Part shown: positions 57,679 through 64,000 of the stretch, one piece after another
Layout of the letters: each line of letters begins with the position of its first letter
How positions within the stretch are numbered: the stretch's first letter is position 1
NCBI GenBank assembly: GCA_035762545.1
Contig: DASTOM010000009.1
Span: forward strand, 5,624-69,623
Length of the DNA stretch: 64,000 nt
Direction: 5' to 3'
Origin: JANQRA01 sp035762545
Lineage (GTDB): Bacteria; Actinomycetota; Acidimicrobiia; Spongiisociales; ZC4RG35
Notes under the pieces: generated by a model
Told to the model about the DNA's origin: nothing
Database searches by the model: none
What the model saw: the letters and a program-made list of their open reading frames with translations, nothing else
Program-made: the position numbers and the translations under genes

Positions 57679-58474
57679 GCCCACCATCGTCGCCACCTCC
57701 GCCACCTACCGTGTGCAAGGCGCCGCCCTGGTCTCCAATGTCGACCTCGAGGTCGCACCGGGAGAGCTCGTCGCCGTCATTGGACCCAACGGAGCCGGCA
57801 AGTCCACCCTCCTCAACCTGCTATCAGGGGACCTCCACCCAACCGAAGGCGAAGTGTTGATCAACGGCATCGACACCTCCCGGGCCCTGCCCGGCGACCT
57901 CGCCCTCGAACGCTCCATCCTCACCCAACGTGAACCCATCGACATCCCCTACACCACCACCCAGATGGTCGCCATGGGACGGTTTCCCCACCGGCGAGAC
58001 GAAGCCAACACCCGTGAGCGCGATTCCGCCGTCATCGCCGACGCCATGGCTCAGACCGACACGACGCGTTTCGCCGGCCGTACCTACACCACGCTGTCAA
58101 GAGGCGAACAGACCCGGGTGTCCCTCGCCCGGGTCATCGCTCAGGCAACCCCGATCATCCTCCTCGACGAACCCACCACCGCCCTCGACGTCGCACACCA
58201 AGAGAGAATCATGAACCTCACCGCTGTGCTCGCCGAAGACAGGACCGTCGTCGCCGTGCTCCACGATCTCAACGCCGCTGCGGTGCATGCGAACAGAATC
58301 CTGGTCATGAGCGAAGGGGCCGTGGTGGCCGACGGCGGCCCGCGCCAAGTGCTCCAAGCCGACCTCCTCACCTCGGTCTACGCCCAGCCGATGGTGGTTG
58401 TCGACCACCCGTTTCGGGACTGCCCACTCGTGCTCCCAGCCGACAACGCACAAGCCTTGGACCCAGAACCCTGA
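57671..58474 (+). CDS. hmuV: Heme ABC transporter ATP-binding protein (HmuV-like)
   Basis: 267 aa. Walker A GPNGAGKSTLLNLLSGDL, Q-loop in LTQREPIDIPYTTTQMVAMG, signature TLSRGEQTRVSLARVIAQA (LSRGE, normal for HmuV is LSGGE; note the R), Walker B IILLDEPTTALD and H-loop AVLHDLNAAAVHA. HmuV powers heme import through HmuU. It overlaps the permease gene by 8 bp. Followed by the tRNA fragment and island boundary. Confidence 0.9.
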   Translation: MPEPTIVATSATYRVQGAALVSNVDLEVAPGELVAVIGPNGAGKSTLLNLLSGDLHPTEGEVLINGIDTSRALPGDLALERSILTQREPIDIPYTTTQMVAMGRFPHRRDEANTRERDSAVIADAMAQTDTTRFAGRTYTTLSRGEQTRVSLARVIAQATPIILLDEPTTALDVAHQERIMNLTAVLAEDRTVVAVLHDLNAAAVHANRILVMSEGAVVADGGPRQVLQADLLTSVYAQPMVVVDHPFRDCPLVLPADNAQALDPEP

Positions 58475-58493
58475 AGAGTCCGCAGACAAAGCA

Positions 58494-58521
58494 GAAGACC
58501 CGGGCCACTGCCTGGGTCTTC
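58494..58521. terminator. Hairpin after hmuV / after the tRNA fragment
   Basis: GAAGACCCGGG pairs with CCTGGGTCTTC (58494-58521) around a short loop. On the minus strand it lies just past the tRNA 3' end and is followed by TGCTTTGTCT, the usual place of a tRNA terminator; on the plus strand it would end the hmu operon. Confidence 0.65.
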
Positions 58522-58526
58522 GGTAG

Positions 58527-58573
58527 TAGCGGGGGCGGGATTTGAACCCGCGACCTTCGGGTTATGAGCCCGA
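58527..58573 (-). tRNA. 3' half of a tRNA-Met(CAU) gene, probable attachment site
   Basis: Minus strand reads TCGGG-CTCATAA-CCCGA (complete anticodon arm with CAU), AGGTC variable loop, GCGGG-TTCAAAT-CCCGC T-arm, CCCCGCT acceptor strand and A73, then CTA instead of CCA. The 5' half (D-arm and 5' acceptor strand AGCGGGG) is absent: upstream sequence does not fold as a D-arm. A 3'-only tRNA is what remains at the far end of an element integrated into a tRNA gene. Confidence 0.7.
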
Positions 58574-58631
58574 GTCCGTGGTATCCGCTCACCTGGGGGA
58601 CGCGCGAATTGGCTGGTCGAGGCACGTTTTT

Positions 58632-58688
58632 GTTCGCGTCATTTCGCGTTGTTGACCGTCCCACCGCACCCTCTCGCGCGATGGACGC
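58632..58688 (+). repeat. 57-bp dispersed repeat, copy 2
   Basis: 54 of 57 bases identical to copy 1 (53427-53483), direct orientation, 59 bp from the tRNA fragment. The sequence contains CGCG...CGCG and GCGCGA half-palindromes. It has no coding support. Confidence 0.75.
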
Positions 58689-58702
58689 GCGATGGACTGA
58701 AC

Positions 58703-59089
58703 TCACGGTGGGTAGGGCTCGAACCCACCAACCCGCTGTTGCTCTCGGACGAATGCGACGATGGCCTCGACGTCTTCCTCGGTTAGTCCCTCGACTGGTG
58801 GCATGGGACCGAAGTCCCAGTGGTGCGGCGTGACGCCCGCCATCACGGCGGCGAGGAACGCGCCGTCGCCGTGGTGGCCTGTTTCGTATACCTTGGAGAG
58901 GAACGACGGCCCTTGGTCGGTTCCTCTGAGGTTGGTGCCGTGACATTGGGCACAGTTGGCGGCGTATAAGTCTGCCCCGGTTTCCACGAGCTCTGGATCG
59001 GCTGGTGTGATCTCGCTCTGCTCGGATGACCCGCAGGCTGCAACCAGCGTGACCAGGGTGAGCGGTATCAGCAGTCGTCGCAGGGTCAT
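58703..59089 (-). CDS. c-type cytochrome lipoprotein
   Basis: 128 aa. Lipoprotein signal (RRLLIPLTLVTLVAACGSS), then a single class-I cytochrome c domain: heme motif CAQCHG after TGADLYAAN, and the axial Met in FGPMPPVEGLTEEDVEAIVAFVREQQ. An electron carrier on the outer face of the membrane. ATG overlaps the copper ATPase stop (ATGA), so it belongs to the copper operon and may carry electrons for periplasmic copper oxidation. Confidence 0.9.
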   Translation of the reverse strand: MTLRRLLIPLTLVTLVAACGSSEQSEITPADPELVETGADLYAANCAQCHGTNLRGTDQGPSFLSKVYETGHHGDGAFLAAVMAGVTPHHWDFGPMPPVEGLTEEDVEAIVAFVREQQRVGGFEPYPP

Positions 59090-61188
59090 AGGTTGGGGCG
59101 CAGGTCGAGTCGTCGGAGGAATTGGGCGTTGATGGCGACGATGACGGTGGAAGCGCTCATCAGCACGGCCGCCAAGGCGGGACCAAGGACGACACCGGCC
59201 CAGGCCAGCGCTCCAGCGGCAAGGGGGATGGCGGCGGCGTTGTATCCGGTGGCCCACACCAGGTTTTGGATCATCTTGCGATATCCAGCTTGGGACAGCT
59301 TCCGGACTCCAACCACCCCTCGCGGATCGTCGGAGGCGAGGACGATACCGGCCGACTCGATGGCCACATCAGTGCCGGCACCGATCGCGATCCCGACGTC
59401 GGCTTGGGCGAGTGCGGGGGCGTCGTTGACTCCGTCTCCTACCATCGCCACCTTGGAGCCCTGTTGCTGCAGTTCGGCGACTTTGGAGTGTTTGTCCTCG
59501 GGAAGGACTTCGGCGAGTACTTGGTCGATGTCCAGTTCGGCTGCCACCGCTTCGGCGACCTGGCGGGCGTCGCCAGTGATCATCGCCACTTTGACCCCCA
59601 GTGCGTGGAGCTGATCCACTGCTTGACGGGATTCGGGCCGAATCTCGTCTTCGGTCGACAGGGCGCCGATCACCCGGTCGTCTTCGATCACGTAGAGGAC
59701 TGCGGCGCCTCGGGTCTTCCAGGCGTCGCTCGCCTGCTCCAACTTGGCCGGGACCTCGAGACTCCGCTCGGCCAAGAGAGCGGGTCCTCCGACGGCAATC
59801 GGGACCCCGTCGATTGCGGCTTGTACTCCTCGTCCGCTCATCGACGTGAAGTCGGAGGCGGTGGGGATGGGCCCTCGTTCGGTGGCGGCGGCGACGATGG
59901 CCCGGGCAATTGGGTGTTCTGAGTCGGCTTCGACAGCTCCGGCGAGGGCGAGCAGCCGATCGTCGTCGGAGTCGGTCGAGACGATGCCGCTCACCCGGTG
60001 GCTTCCCTTGGTGAGAGTGCCGGTTTTGTCGAAGAGGACTATGTCGATGTTGCGCATCCGCTCCAGGGCGAGTCGGTCCTTGACCAGGATGCCGTTGCGG
60101 GCCGCCATCGACGTAGAGATGGCGATCACCAGTGGGATGGCCAGACCGAGGGCATGGGGACAGGCGATGACGAGGACGGAGACCGTCCTGACCACGGCCT
60201 GTTCGGGCTGGTCCACGATCAGCCAGGCGACAACGGTCATGATCGCGGCGGCCACCGCAACGTAGAAGAGGAGCGCTGCTGCCCGGTCGGCGAGAACCTG
60301 CGCTCGGGACCGGGATTCCTGGGCCTGGGCGACGAGACGCTGGATACCGGCGAGGGCCGTGTCGTCGCCGACCGCGGTGATGCGGACCCGGATCGAATTG
60401 TCCGTTGCAACCGTCCCCGCAACCACATCGTCGCCGGGCTGTTTGGCGACCGGACTTGATTCGCCGGTGACCATCGACTCGTCTACCTCGACCTCACCGC
60501 TGGTGATCTCACCGTCGGCCGGAATCCGGCCGCCGGGACGCACCAGGACGACATCCCCTCTCGAGAGGTCGGCGAGGGAGACCGTTTCGGTGCCGGAGTC
60601 GGTGACCCGTTCCGCTTCGTCGGGCAATAGTTCGGCGAGTGCAGCCAGCGCCCCTCGGGCCTGGCCGATGGCACGCATCTCCATCCAATGACCCAACAGC
60701 ATGATCGTGATCAATGCGGCCAGCTCCCACCAGAAGTCGAGGTCGAACCAGCCCAATGTCGTAGCCGCCGACGCCAGGAACGCCACGGTGATCGCCATCC
60801 CGATCAGCAGCATCATCCCCGGCTGACGGTCACGGGCCTCCTGGATGGCACCCTTGAGGAACGGGGAGCCTCCGTAGATGAAGATCACCGTCCCGAGGAC
60901 AGGTGCGACCCATTCCGAGCCGGGGAAAGCTGGGGCGGTGTAGCCGAACCACTCCTGGATCATCTCGCTGTAGAAGACGACAGGGAGAGTGAGGGCGAAG
61001 GAGAGCCAGAAGCGGTCCCGGAACATGGCGACGCTGTGACCGGCGTGCTTGTCGTGCCCCCCGCTGCCATGGCCGTGATGGGCGGGCCGGGACACCTCAT
61101 GTTCCGCCTGGCCGTGGATGTCCGTCATCTCATGGCCCGCATGCGGATCGTGATGAGATTGGTGGTCGTGTTGTGATTGCCCAGTCAT
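59086..61188 (-). CDS. copB: Copper-exporting P-type ATPase, CopB type (P1B-3)
   Basis: 700 aa. The cytosolic N terminus (residues 5-55) is His-rich (HDHQSHHD...HHGHGSGGHDKHAGH) instead of CxxC domains. Membrane metal site Cys343-Pro344-His345 (CPH), phosphorylation Asp387 in DKTGTLTKG, actuator TGES in VTGESSPVAK, hinge GDGVNDAPALAQADVG. CPH marks the P1B-3 group that exports Cu2+ (and Cu+/Ag+). It is the central gene of the island, 10 bp downstream of csoR on the same strand. Start ATG 61188. Confidence 0.93.
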   Translation of the reverse strand: MTGQSQHDHQSHHDPHAGHEMTDIHGQAEHEVSRPAHHGHGSGGHDKHAGHSVAMFRDRFWLSFALTLPVVFYSEMIQEWFGYTAPAFPGSEWVAPVLGTVIFIYGGSPFLKGAIQEARDRQPGMMLLIGMAITVAFLASAATTLGWFDLDFWWELAALITIMLLGHWMEMRAIGQARGALAALAELLPDEAERVTDSGTETVSLADLSRGDVVLVRPGGRIPADGEITSGEVEVDESMVTGESSPVAKQPGDDVVAGTVATDNSIRVRITAVGDDTALAGIQRLVAQAQESRSRAQVLADRAAALLFYVAVAAAIMTVVAWLIVDQPEQAVVRTVSVLVIACPHALGLAIPLVIAISTSMAARNGILVKDRLALERMRNIDIVLFDKTGTLTKGSHRVSGIVSTDSDDDRLLALAGAVEADSEHPIARAIVAAATERGPIPTASDFTSMSGRGVQAAIDGVPIAVGGPALLAERSLEVPAKLEQASDAWKTRGAAVLYVIEDDRVIGALSTEDEIRPESRQAVDQLHALGVKVAMITGDARQVAEAVAAELDIDQVLAEVLPEDKHSKVAELQQQGSKVAMVGDGVNDAPALAQADVGIAIGAGTDVAIESAGIVLASDDPRGVVGVRKLSQAGYRKMIQNLVWATGYNAAAIPLAAGALAWAGVVLGPALAAVLMSASTVIVAINAQFLRRLDLRPNL

Positions 61189-61198
61189 CTTGTCGCCC

Positions 61199-61483
61199 TT
61201 AGGAACGGACCAGCCGTTCGATCGCCTTGGTCGCTTCGGTCACCATCTCGTCGGCACGCCGCTGGTCGCCGGCGGCGGTGGCCTCACTGACACAGTGACG
61301 GACGTGCTCGTCCAACAACCCCACAGCCACCCCCTTGAGTGCCGCCGACACCGCGTTCACCTGGGTGAGGACATCGATGCAGTACTTGTCCTCTGTGATC
61401 ATCCGCTGCAAACCCCGGACCTGGCCTTCTATCCGCGCCAGCCGTTTCAGGTAGTCGTCTTTGTTGATCTCGTATCCACGCAC
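61199..61483 (-). CDS. csoR: CsoR-family copper-sensing repressor
   Basis: 94 aa four-helix CsoR. Copper ligands Cys35 (YCIDVLTQ), His60 and Cys64 (EHVRHCV) form the C-H-C site of Cu(I)-sensing CsoR; the second-shell Glu (SEATAAGD) is present. Cu(I) binding releases DNA. Start GTG 61483, six nt after GAGGAG; the longer frame is not conserved. It heads the csoR-copB-cytochrome operon and should bind the GATACC-N7-GGTA operators. Confidence 0.93.
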   Translation of the reverse strand: MRGYEINKDDYLKRLARIEGQVRGLQRMITEDKYCIDVLTQVNAVSAALKGVAVGLLDEHVRHCVSEATAAGDQRRADEMVTEATKAIERLVRS

Positions 61484-61499
61484 AGGCACTCCTCGGTCT

Positions 61500-61518
61500 G
61501 ATACCTTAGGGGGGTAGT
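61500..61518. promoter_or_regulatory. CsoR-type operator upstream of csoR-copB
   Basis: GATACC-TTAGGGG-GGTAGT, 17 bp from the csoR start. The GATACC-N7-GGTA layout is repeated at 62184-62202 and resembles G-tract-containing CsoR sites. Confidence 0.55.
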
Positions 61519-61554
61519 GTAGGAAAGAAGGGACCCAGACGTCGAGCCTTCCTC

Positions 61555-62154
61555 TCAGGGACAGGTGCGGGAGCTGGACCCTTCGAAGGTGGGGACGGGA
61601 CGCTGCTCTGCCTGTTCGGCGGATGCCGCAGCCCCGTTCTCGTCGATGTCCTCGATGAGCCATTCCATCTCGGCGATCTCGCGGCGCTGAGCTTTGACGA
61701 TTTCCACGGCCAATTCGCACACGCGAACGTCGTCGATCTGGGAGCGTTCTGAGGTGAGGATGGCGATCGAGTGGTGGGGGATCATTGCGCTCATGTACGA
61801 GCTCTCCTCAACCGTGGTCTGGCTCCGCACCAGCCAAGTGCCGAGACCGAAGATGATGAGACTCACCGCCACGATTGCCAGGTTGGCCCGCCGGTTCTTG
61901 TACATGCCCAGCATGAAGCCGAGCATGATGATCGCCATTGTCGACCCCATGAGCAGGGTCATGAACATGCGGGTCTCGCTCCACCGCACATGAGCCACTT
62001 CGAAGGTGTTCAGGTACATAACGCCGTACATGACCACCATCGAGGTGGCGATCATGGCCCCGAAGCGCAAATACGTGCCCCCCTCTTCCCCGGCGTGGCC
62101 GCGGTCCGGGCTCGCGGCCTCCTCGGTGGCTGTCGACTCTTCGTTTCTTGGCAT
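61555..62154 (-). CDS. DUF305 membrane protein
   Basis: 199 aa. Three to four membrane helices in the N-terminal half (ATSMVVMYGVMYLNTF, FMTLLMGSTMAIIMLGFMLGM, LAIVAVSLIIFGLGTWLV) and a DUF305 helical segment: YMSAMIPHHSIAILTSERSQI, EIVKAQRREIAEMEWLI, with the conserved HH pair. DUF305 proteins occur with copper-resistance genes and probably bind metal in the periplasm. ATG 62154; the CsoR-like box 62184-62202 lies directly upstream, so it is copper-regulated. Confidence 0.9.
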   Translation of the reverse strand: MPRNEESTATEEAASPDRGHAGEEGGTYLRFGAMIATSMVVMYGVMYLNTFEVAHVRWSETRMFMTLLMGSTMAIIMLGFMLGMYKNRRANLAIVAVSLIIFGLGTWLVRSQTTVEESSYMSAMIPHHSIAILTSERSQIDDVRVCELAVEIVKAQRREIAEMEWLIEDIDENGAAASAEQAEQRPVPTFEGSSSRTCP

Positions 62155-62183
62155 CGAATCACTCCAATGGCGCGAGAAGACGC

Positions 62184-62202
62184 GATACCCTACGGAGGTA
62201 TC
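62184..62202. promoter_or_regulatory. CsoR-type operator between DUF305 and DUF6153 genes
   Basis: GATACC-CTACGGA-GGTATC, perfect 6-bp arms with the same 7-nt spacer as at 61500. It can serve both divergent genes. Confidence 0.6.
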
Positions 62203-62269
62203 TCCCAAACGAGAGCGTGGCCGAGGGCGCTTATGGATAAGTTCCTGGAGCCGACATCGTGAGATCGAC

Positions 62270-62608
62270 ATGTCGACTCAAAGCCGCCGCCTGATGCTCT
62301 TCCTCGCCGCAGTGTCGATGGTCGGTGTGTTGTCAATGCACGGGTTCGATCCCGTAGTGGCAACAGTCGACCAGCACCACGGCAGCCACGCGTCGAACAC
62401 CGAGACCGGTGCCGACGCGCATGCAGCGATTGGGCTATGCGTGTTCGTGGCCTCGGTCGGCACCCTCGGACTGGCGCTGGTCAAACGACTCCAGAACCCG
62501 GCTGGTCCAGCCAACTTCGACTATCCGCCCAGGCGGTTCCTCCGCTCTCAAACGCCGACGATGTCCGGACCTCCACTCCTCCACGGGCTGTGTGCGCTCA
62601 GACTTTGA
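62270..62608 (+). CDS. DUF6153-like His-containing membrane protein
   Basis: 112 aa. Two hydrophobic helices (LMLFLAAVSMVGVLSMHGF and AAIGLCVFVASVGTLGLALV) flank a short His-rich external loop (DQHHGSHASNTETGADAH), the DUF6153 pattern. The tail ends TMSGPPLLHGLCALRL. DUF6153 proteins are unstudied but often lie beside copper genes in Actinobacteria, so metal handling is likely. ATG 62270. Confidence 0.7.
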   Translation: MSTQSRRLMLFLAAVSMVGVLSMHGFDPVVATVDQHHGSHASNTETGADAHAAIGLCVFVASVGTLGLALVKRLQNPAGPANFDYPPRRFLRSQTPTMSGPPLLHGLCALRL

Positions 62609-62656
62609 GCCAACCCGGCGCTCATCGCACGCACTTCACCAAAGAGGAAACCCCCC

Positions 62657-63151
62657 ATGAAGAAGACTCTGACGCGGGCCGGCTTCCCCGCCCTGATCCT
62701 TGCCCTCGCTCCGATCCTGGCCGCATGCGGCCCTGACAGCAGCGAATCCACCACTACGGAGACGACCGGATCTGAGTTCGCGTTCGGCTCACCCGCCGAG
62801 GCAGCCGACGCCGATCGGGTGATCGAAATCGAGACGAACGATGCTTTGAGATTCGAGCCGGCAGACATCACTGTCGGTCCTGGCGAGACCGTCACATTCC
62901 GGCTCACCAACGACGGGTCGGTCGTCCACGACTTCACTCTCGGCGACCAGGCCACACAAGACGAACACGAAGCCGAGATGTCGGAAATGAACGGGATGGC
63001 CCACGACGAACCAAACGTCGCCACCATCCCCGCGGGTGAAACCGCCGAGTTCACCGGGACCTTCGACGGTGAAGGCACCGTCCTCATCGGATGTCACCAG
63101 CCCGGCCACTATGCCGCAGGCATGACCGGCCAGATAACCGTCGAGGGATGA
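62657..63151 (+). CDS. Cupredoxin-domain lipoprotein
   Basis: 164 aa. Lipoprotein signal (LILALAPILAACGPD) and Thr/Ser linker, then one blue-copper domain: ITVGPGETVTFRLTNDGSVVHDFTLGD gives the first His; GTVLIGCHQPGHYAAGMTGQI gives Cys, His and Met. A long insertion with EHEAEMSEMNGMAHDE adds a Met/His-rich copper-binding loop. It probably buffers copper or shuttles electrons outside the membrane. ATG 62657 after AAAGAGGAA. It overlaps the cytochrome remnant downstream (ATGA). Confidence 0.92.
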   Translation: MKKTLTRAGFPALILALAPILAACGPDSSESTTTETTGSEFAFGSPAEAADADRVIEIETNDALRFEPADITVGPGETVTFRLTNDGSVVHDFTLGDQATQDEHEAEMSEMNGMAHDEPNVATIPAGETAEFTGTFDGEGTVLIGCHQPGHYAAGMTGQITVEG

Positions 63152-63333
63152 ACCGGCTCAGGTGGCGGCGGTGGTCCTCGCCGCTGCCACCCTCGCCGCG
63201 TGCGTCCCCAACACCGAGGTCGGGACAAGCAGCATCAATCGAACACGGCGGTCAGCTGTACCAAGCACAAAGTGACCGAACAGGCCGAAGCTCAGCCATT
63301 AACCGGTCGACGGCCTTCAATCTCGGGACCTAA
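63148..63333 (+). pseudogene. Cytochrome c lipoprotein remnant, frameshifted
   Basis: ATG 63148 overlaps the cupredoxin stop (ATGA) and begins MNRLR; the next frame reads VAAVVLAAATLAACVPNTE, a lipoprotein signal; a third frame continues IEHGGQLYQAQ, the segment that precedes CxxCH in cytochromes c. Nothing matching CxxCH follows. Two frameshifts and loss of the rest are the simplest explanation; the ORF crossing 63091-63333 is not a real protein. Confidence 0.5.
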
Positions 63334-63377
63334 GACCCTGATGTGATAGCCCTGATATCTCATAGCATCATGGCGAG

Positions 63378-63608
63378 GTGACGCACATGTGGATGGACTG
63401 GAACGCGATGGGCCTCTTCGGATGGACGATGATGATCCTGTTCTGGACAGCAGTCACCGTGGCGATCATCTGGGCCATACGAAGCCTCACCGCCAAGCCC
63501 TCCCCGACGCTGCCAACGCCGCTAGAAGTCTTGGAGCGACGCTTCGCCGCGGGGGAGATCGACCGAGAAGACTTCGAGGAGCGGAAACGGCTGCTCATCC
63601 GGTCCTGA
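63378..63608 (+). CDS. SHOCT-domain membrane protein
   Basis: 76 aa. One membrane helix (LFGWTMMILFWTAVTVAIIWAI) followed by LPTPLEVLERRFAAGEIDREDFEERKRLL, a SHOCT motif. Small proteins of this type are common in actinobacterial copper islands and are thought to oligomerise at the membrane. GTG 63378 or ATG 63387 is the start. Followed by a GCCGGC...GCCGGC hairpin. Confidence 0.85.
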   Translation: MTHMWMDWNAMGLFGWTMMILFWTAVTVAIIWAIRSLTAKPSPTLPTPLEVLERRFAAGEIDREDFEERKRLLIRS

Positions 63609-63689
63609 ACGCCGGCAACTGGGCGCCGGCCGTTCTGCCGGATTCCTGGCGGGCGACTTAGACGTTCGACATGGTCTTGACCAGGCGTT

Positions 63690-64000
63690 CCTCCACTCGG
63701 TAGTCCGTGCAGCAGCTCTCACCGAGCAAGGGCCGTCTGCTTCTACCGATCCTTCTACCGGGTTTCCGGTATGCGGTCGGTACGAGGGACTGGACCCGGT
63801 CACCGGTAAAGAGAAGAGGAACTGGCATCCAGTCGGCACCGCGCGAGAGGAGGCCGAGAAGCTGGCGGCCTGGCAGCAGAGCCGAACGGCCAGAACGACA
63901 AGGTGCGGAGACGCTCACGTTCGGTGGCTACTTGACTGGGACCTGGCTGCCTGGCAAGAGGATCATCCTGGCCGAGTAGAAGGACGATAGAGGAACCGCC
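63690..64000 (+). pseudogene. Tyrosine integrase N-terminal remnant (decayed, runs past the window end)
   Basis: One frame reads RYEGLDPVTGKEKRNWHPVGTAREEAEKLAAW, the arm-binding/N-terminal segment of actinobacterial tyrosine integrases; a second frame continues AETLTFGGYLTGTWLPGKR with the typical LTFG-YL--WLP start of the core-binding domain, then TAG (63977-63979) where family members read on. At least one frameshift and one nonsense change are present. No catalytic domain is visible before base 64,000. Confidence 0.65.

Noticed and set aside
58505..58620. Complete tRNA-Met gene
   Set aside because: Anticodon and T-arms and 3' acceptor are present, but no D-arm or 5' acceptor strand can be formed upstream.
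58620..64000. Intact prophage
   Set aside because: No capsid, terminase, tail or lysis genes; only a broken integrase remnant.

Overview
This is a G+C-rich, densely coding stretch with actinobacterial character. Signs of that are F420/deazaflavin-type proteins, SUOX-FNR-DUF6510 and heme-uptake gene sets typical of Actinobacteria, GTG/TTG starts and many ATGA/TGATG start-stop overlaps. A member of the Acidimicrobiia or a related deep-branching class is plausible, but no rRNA or phylogenetic marker is present to prove it. The organism must decode UGA as selenocysteine: two genes carry an in-frame TGA exactly at a known catalytic Sec/Cys position, each followed by a hairpin of bacterial SECIS type.

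Layout. 1-1 kb: end of an enolase-superfamily gene. 1-6.4 kb (minus strand): an NAD-linked formate dehydrogenase operon. It encodes a Sec-containing catalytic subunit, a NuoE-NuoF fusion, a separate Fe-S protein that carries the missing N-terminal part of the catalytic subunit, and FdhD. Pairs of 47-nt palindromes with identical 72-nt spacing lie at both ends. 6.5-14.6 kb: mixed housekeeping and accessory genes (DUF4389, a TetR/oxidoreductase pair with a clear operator array, an aminotransferase behind a folded leader, HAD, SHOCT, RRM, SDR, GerW-like). 14.6-15.1 kb: a selenocysteine peroxiredoxin that ordinary ORF calling would miss. 15-24 kb: UvrA2-like protein, AraC/VOC, an internally deleted hydrolase, a candidate structured RNA, DLH, cupin, LtrA, DHFR-like, DoxX.

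24-46 kb looks like a low-oxygen, NO and energy-stress module. It holds NsrR plus a cupredoxin-fused copper nitrite reductase, a SUOX/ferredoxin-reductase set, a hemerythrin-like protein, a universal stress protein, a CtpF-like P-type ATPase, a beta-CASP nuclease, phosphofructokinase, zinc alcohol dehydrogenase, pyruvate phosphate dikinase, DHOD-like plus pyruvate:ferredoxin oxidoreductase, and a sulfide/sulfur-carrier operon (Sqr-DsrC-DsrE). DosR-like motifs (GGGACTTTCGACCC type) recur upstream of several of these, which suggests a dormancy-type regulon. 45.7-49 kb: monooxygenase and small flavin/folate-fold enzymes.

49-58.5 kb: Trk potassium uptake (with an overlooked 47-aa membrane protein), a fluoride-riboswitch-controlled crcB-crcB-DUF190 operon and a heme ABC importer. 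58.5-64 kb: a copper-resistance island (cytochrome c, CopB ATPase, CsoR, DUF305, DUF6153, cupredoxin). Its left edge is the 3' half of a tRNA-Met(CAU) gene and its right side carries a decayed tyrosine integrase, so it is probably an integrative element whose intact tRNA lies beyond the window. Several genes in the window survive only as remnants with the middle lost or frameshifted (SulP permease, alpha/beta hydrolase, cytochrome c, integrase).
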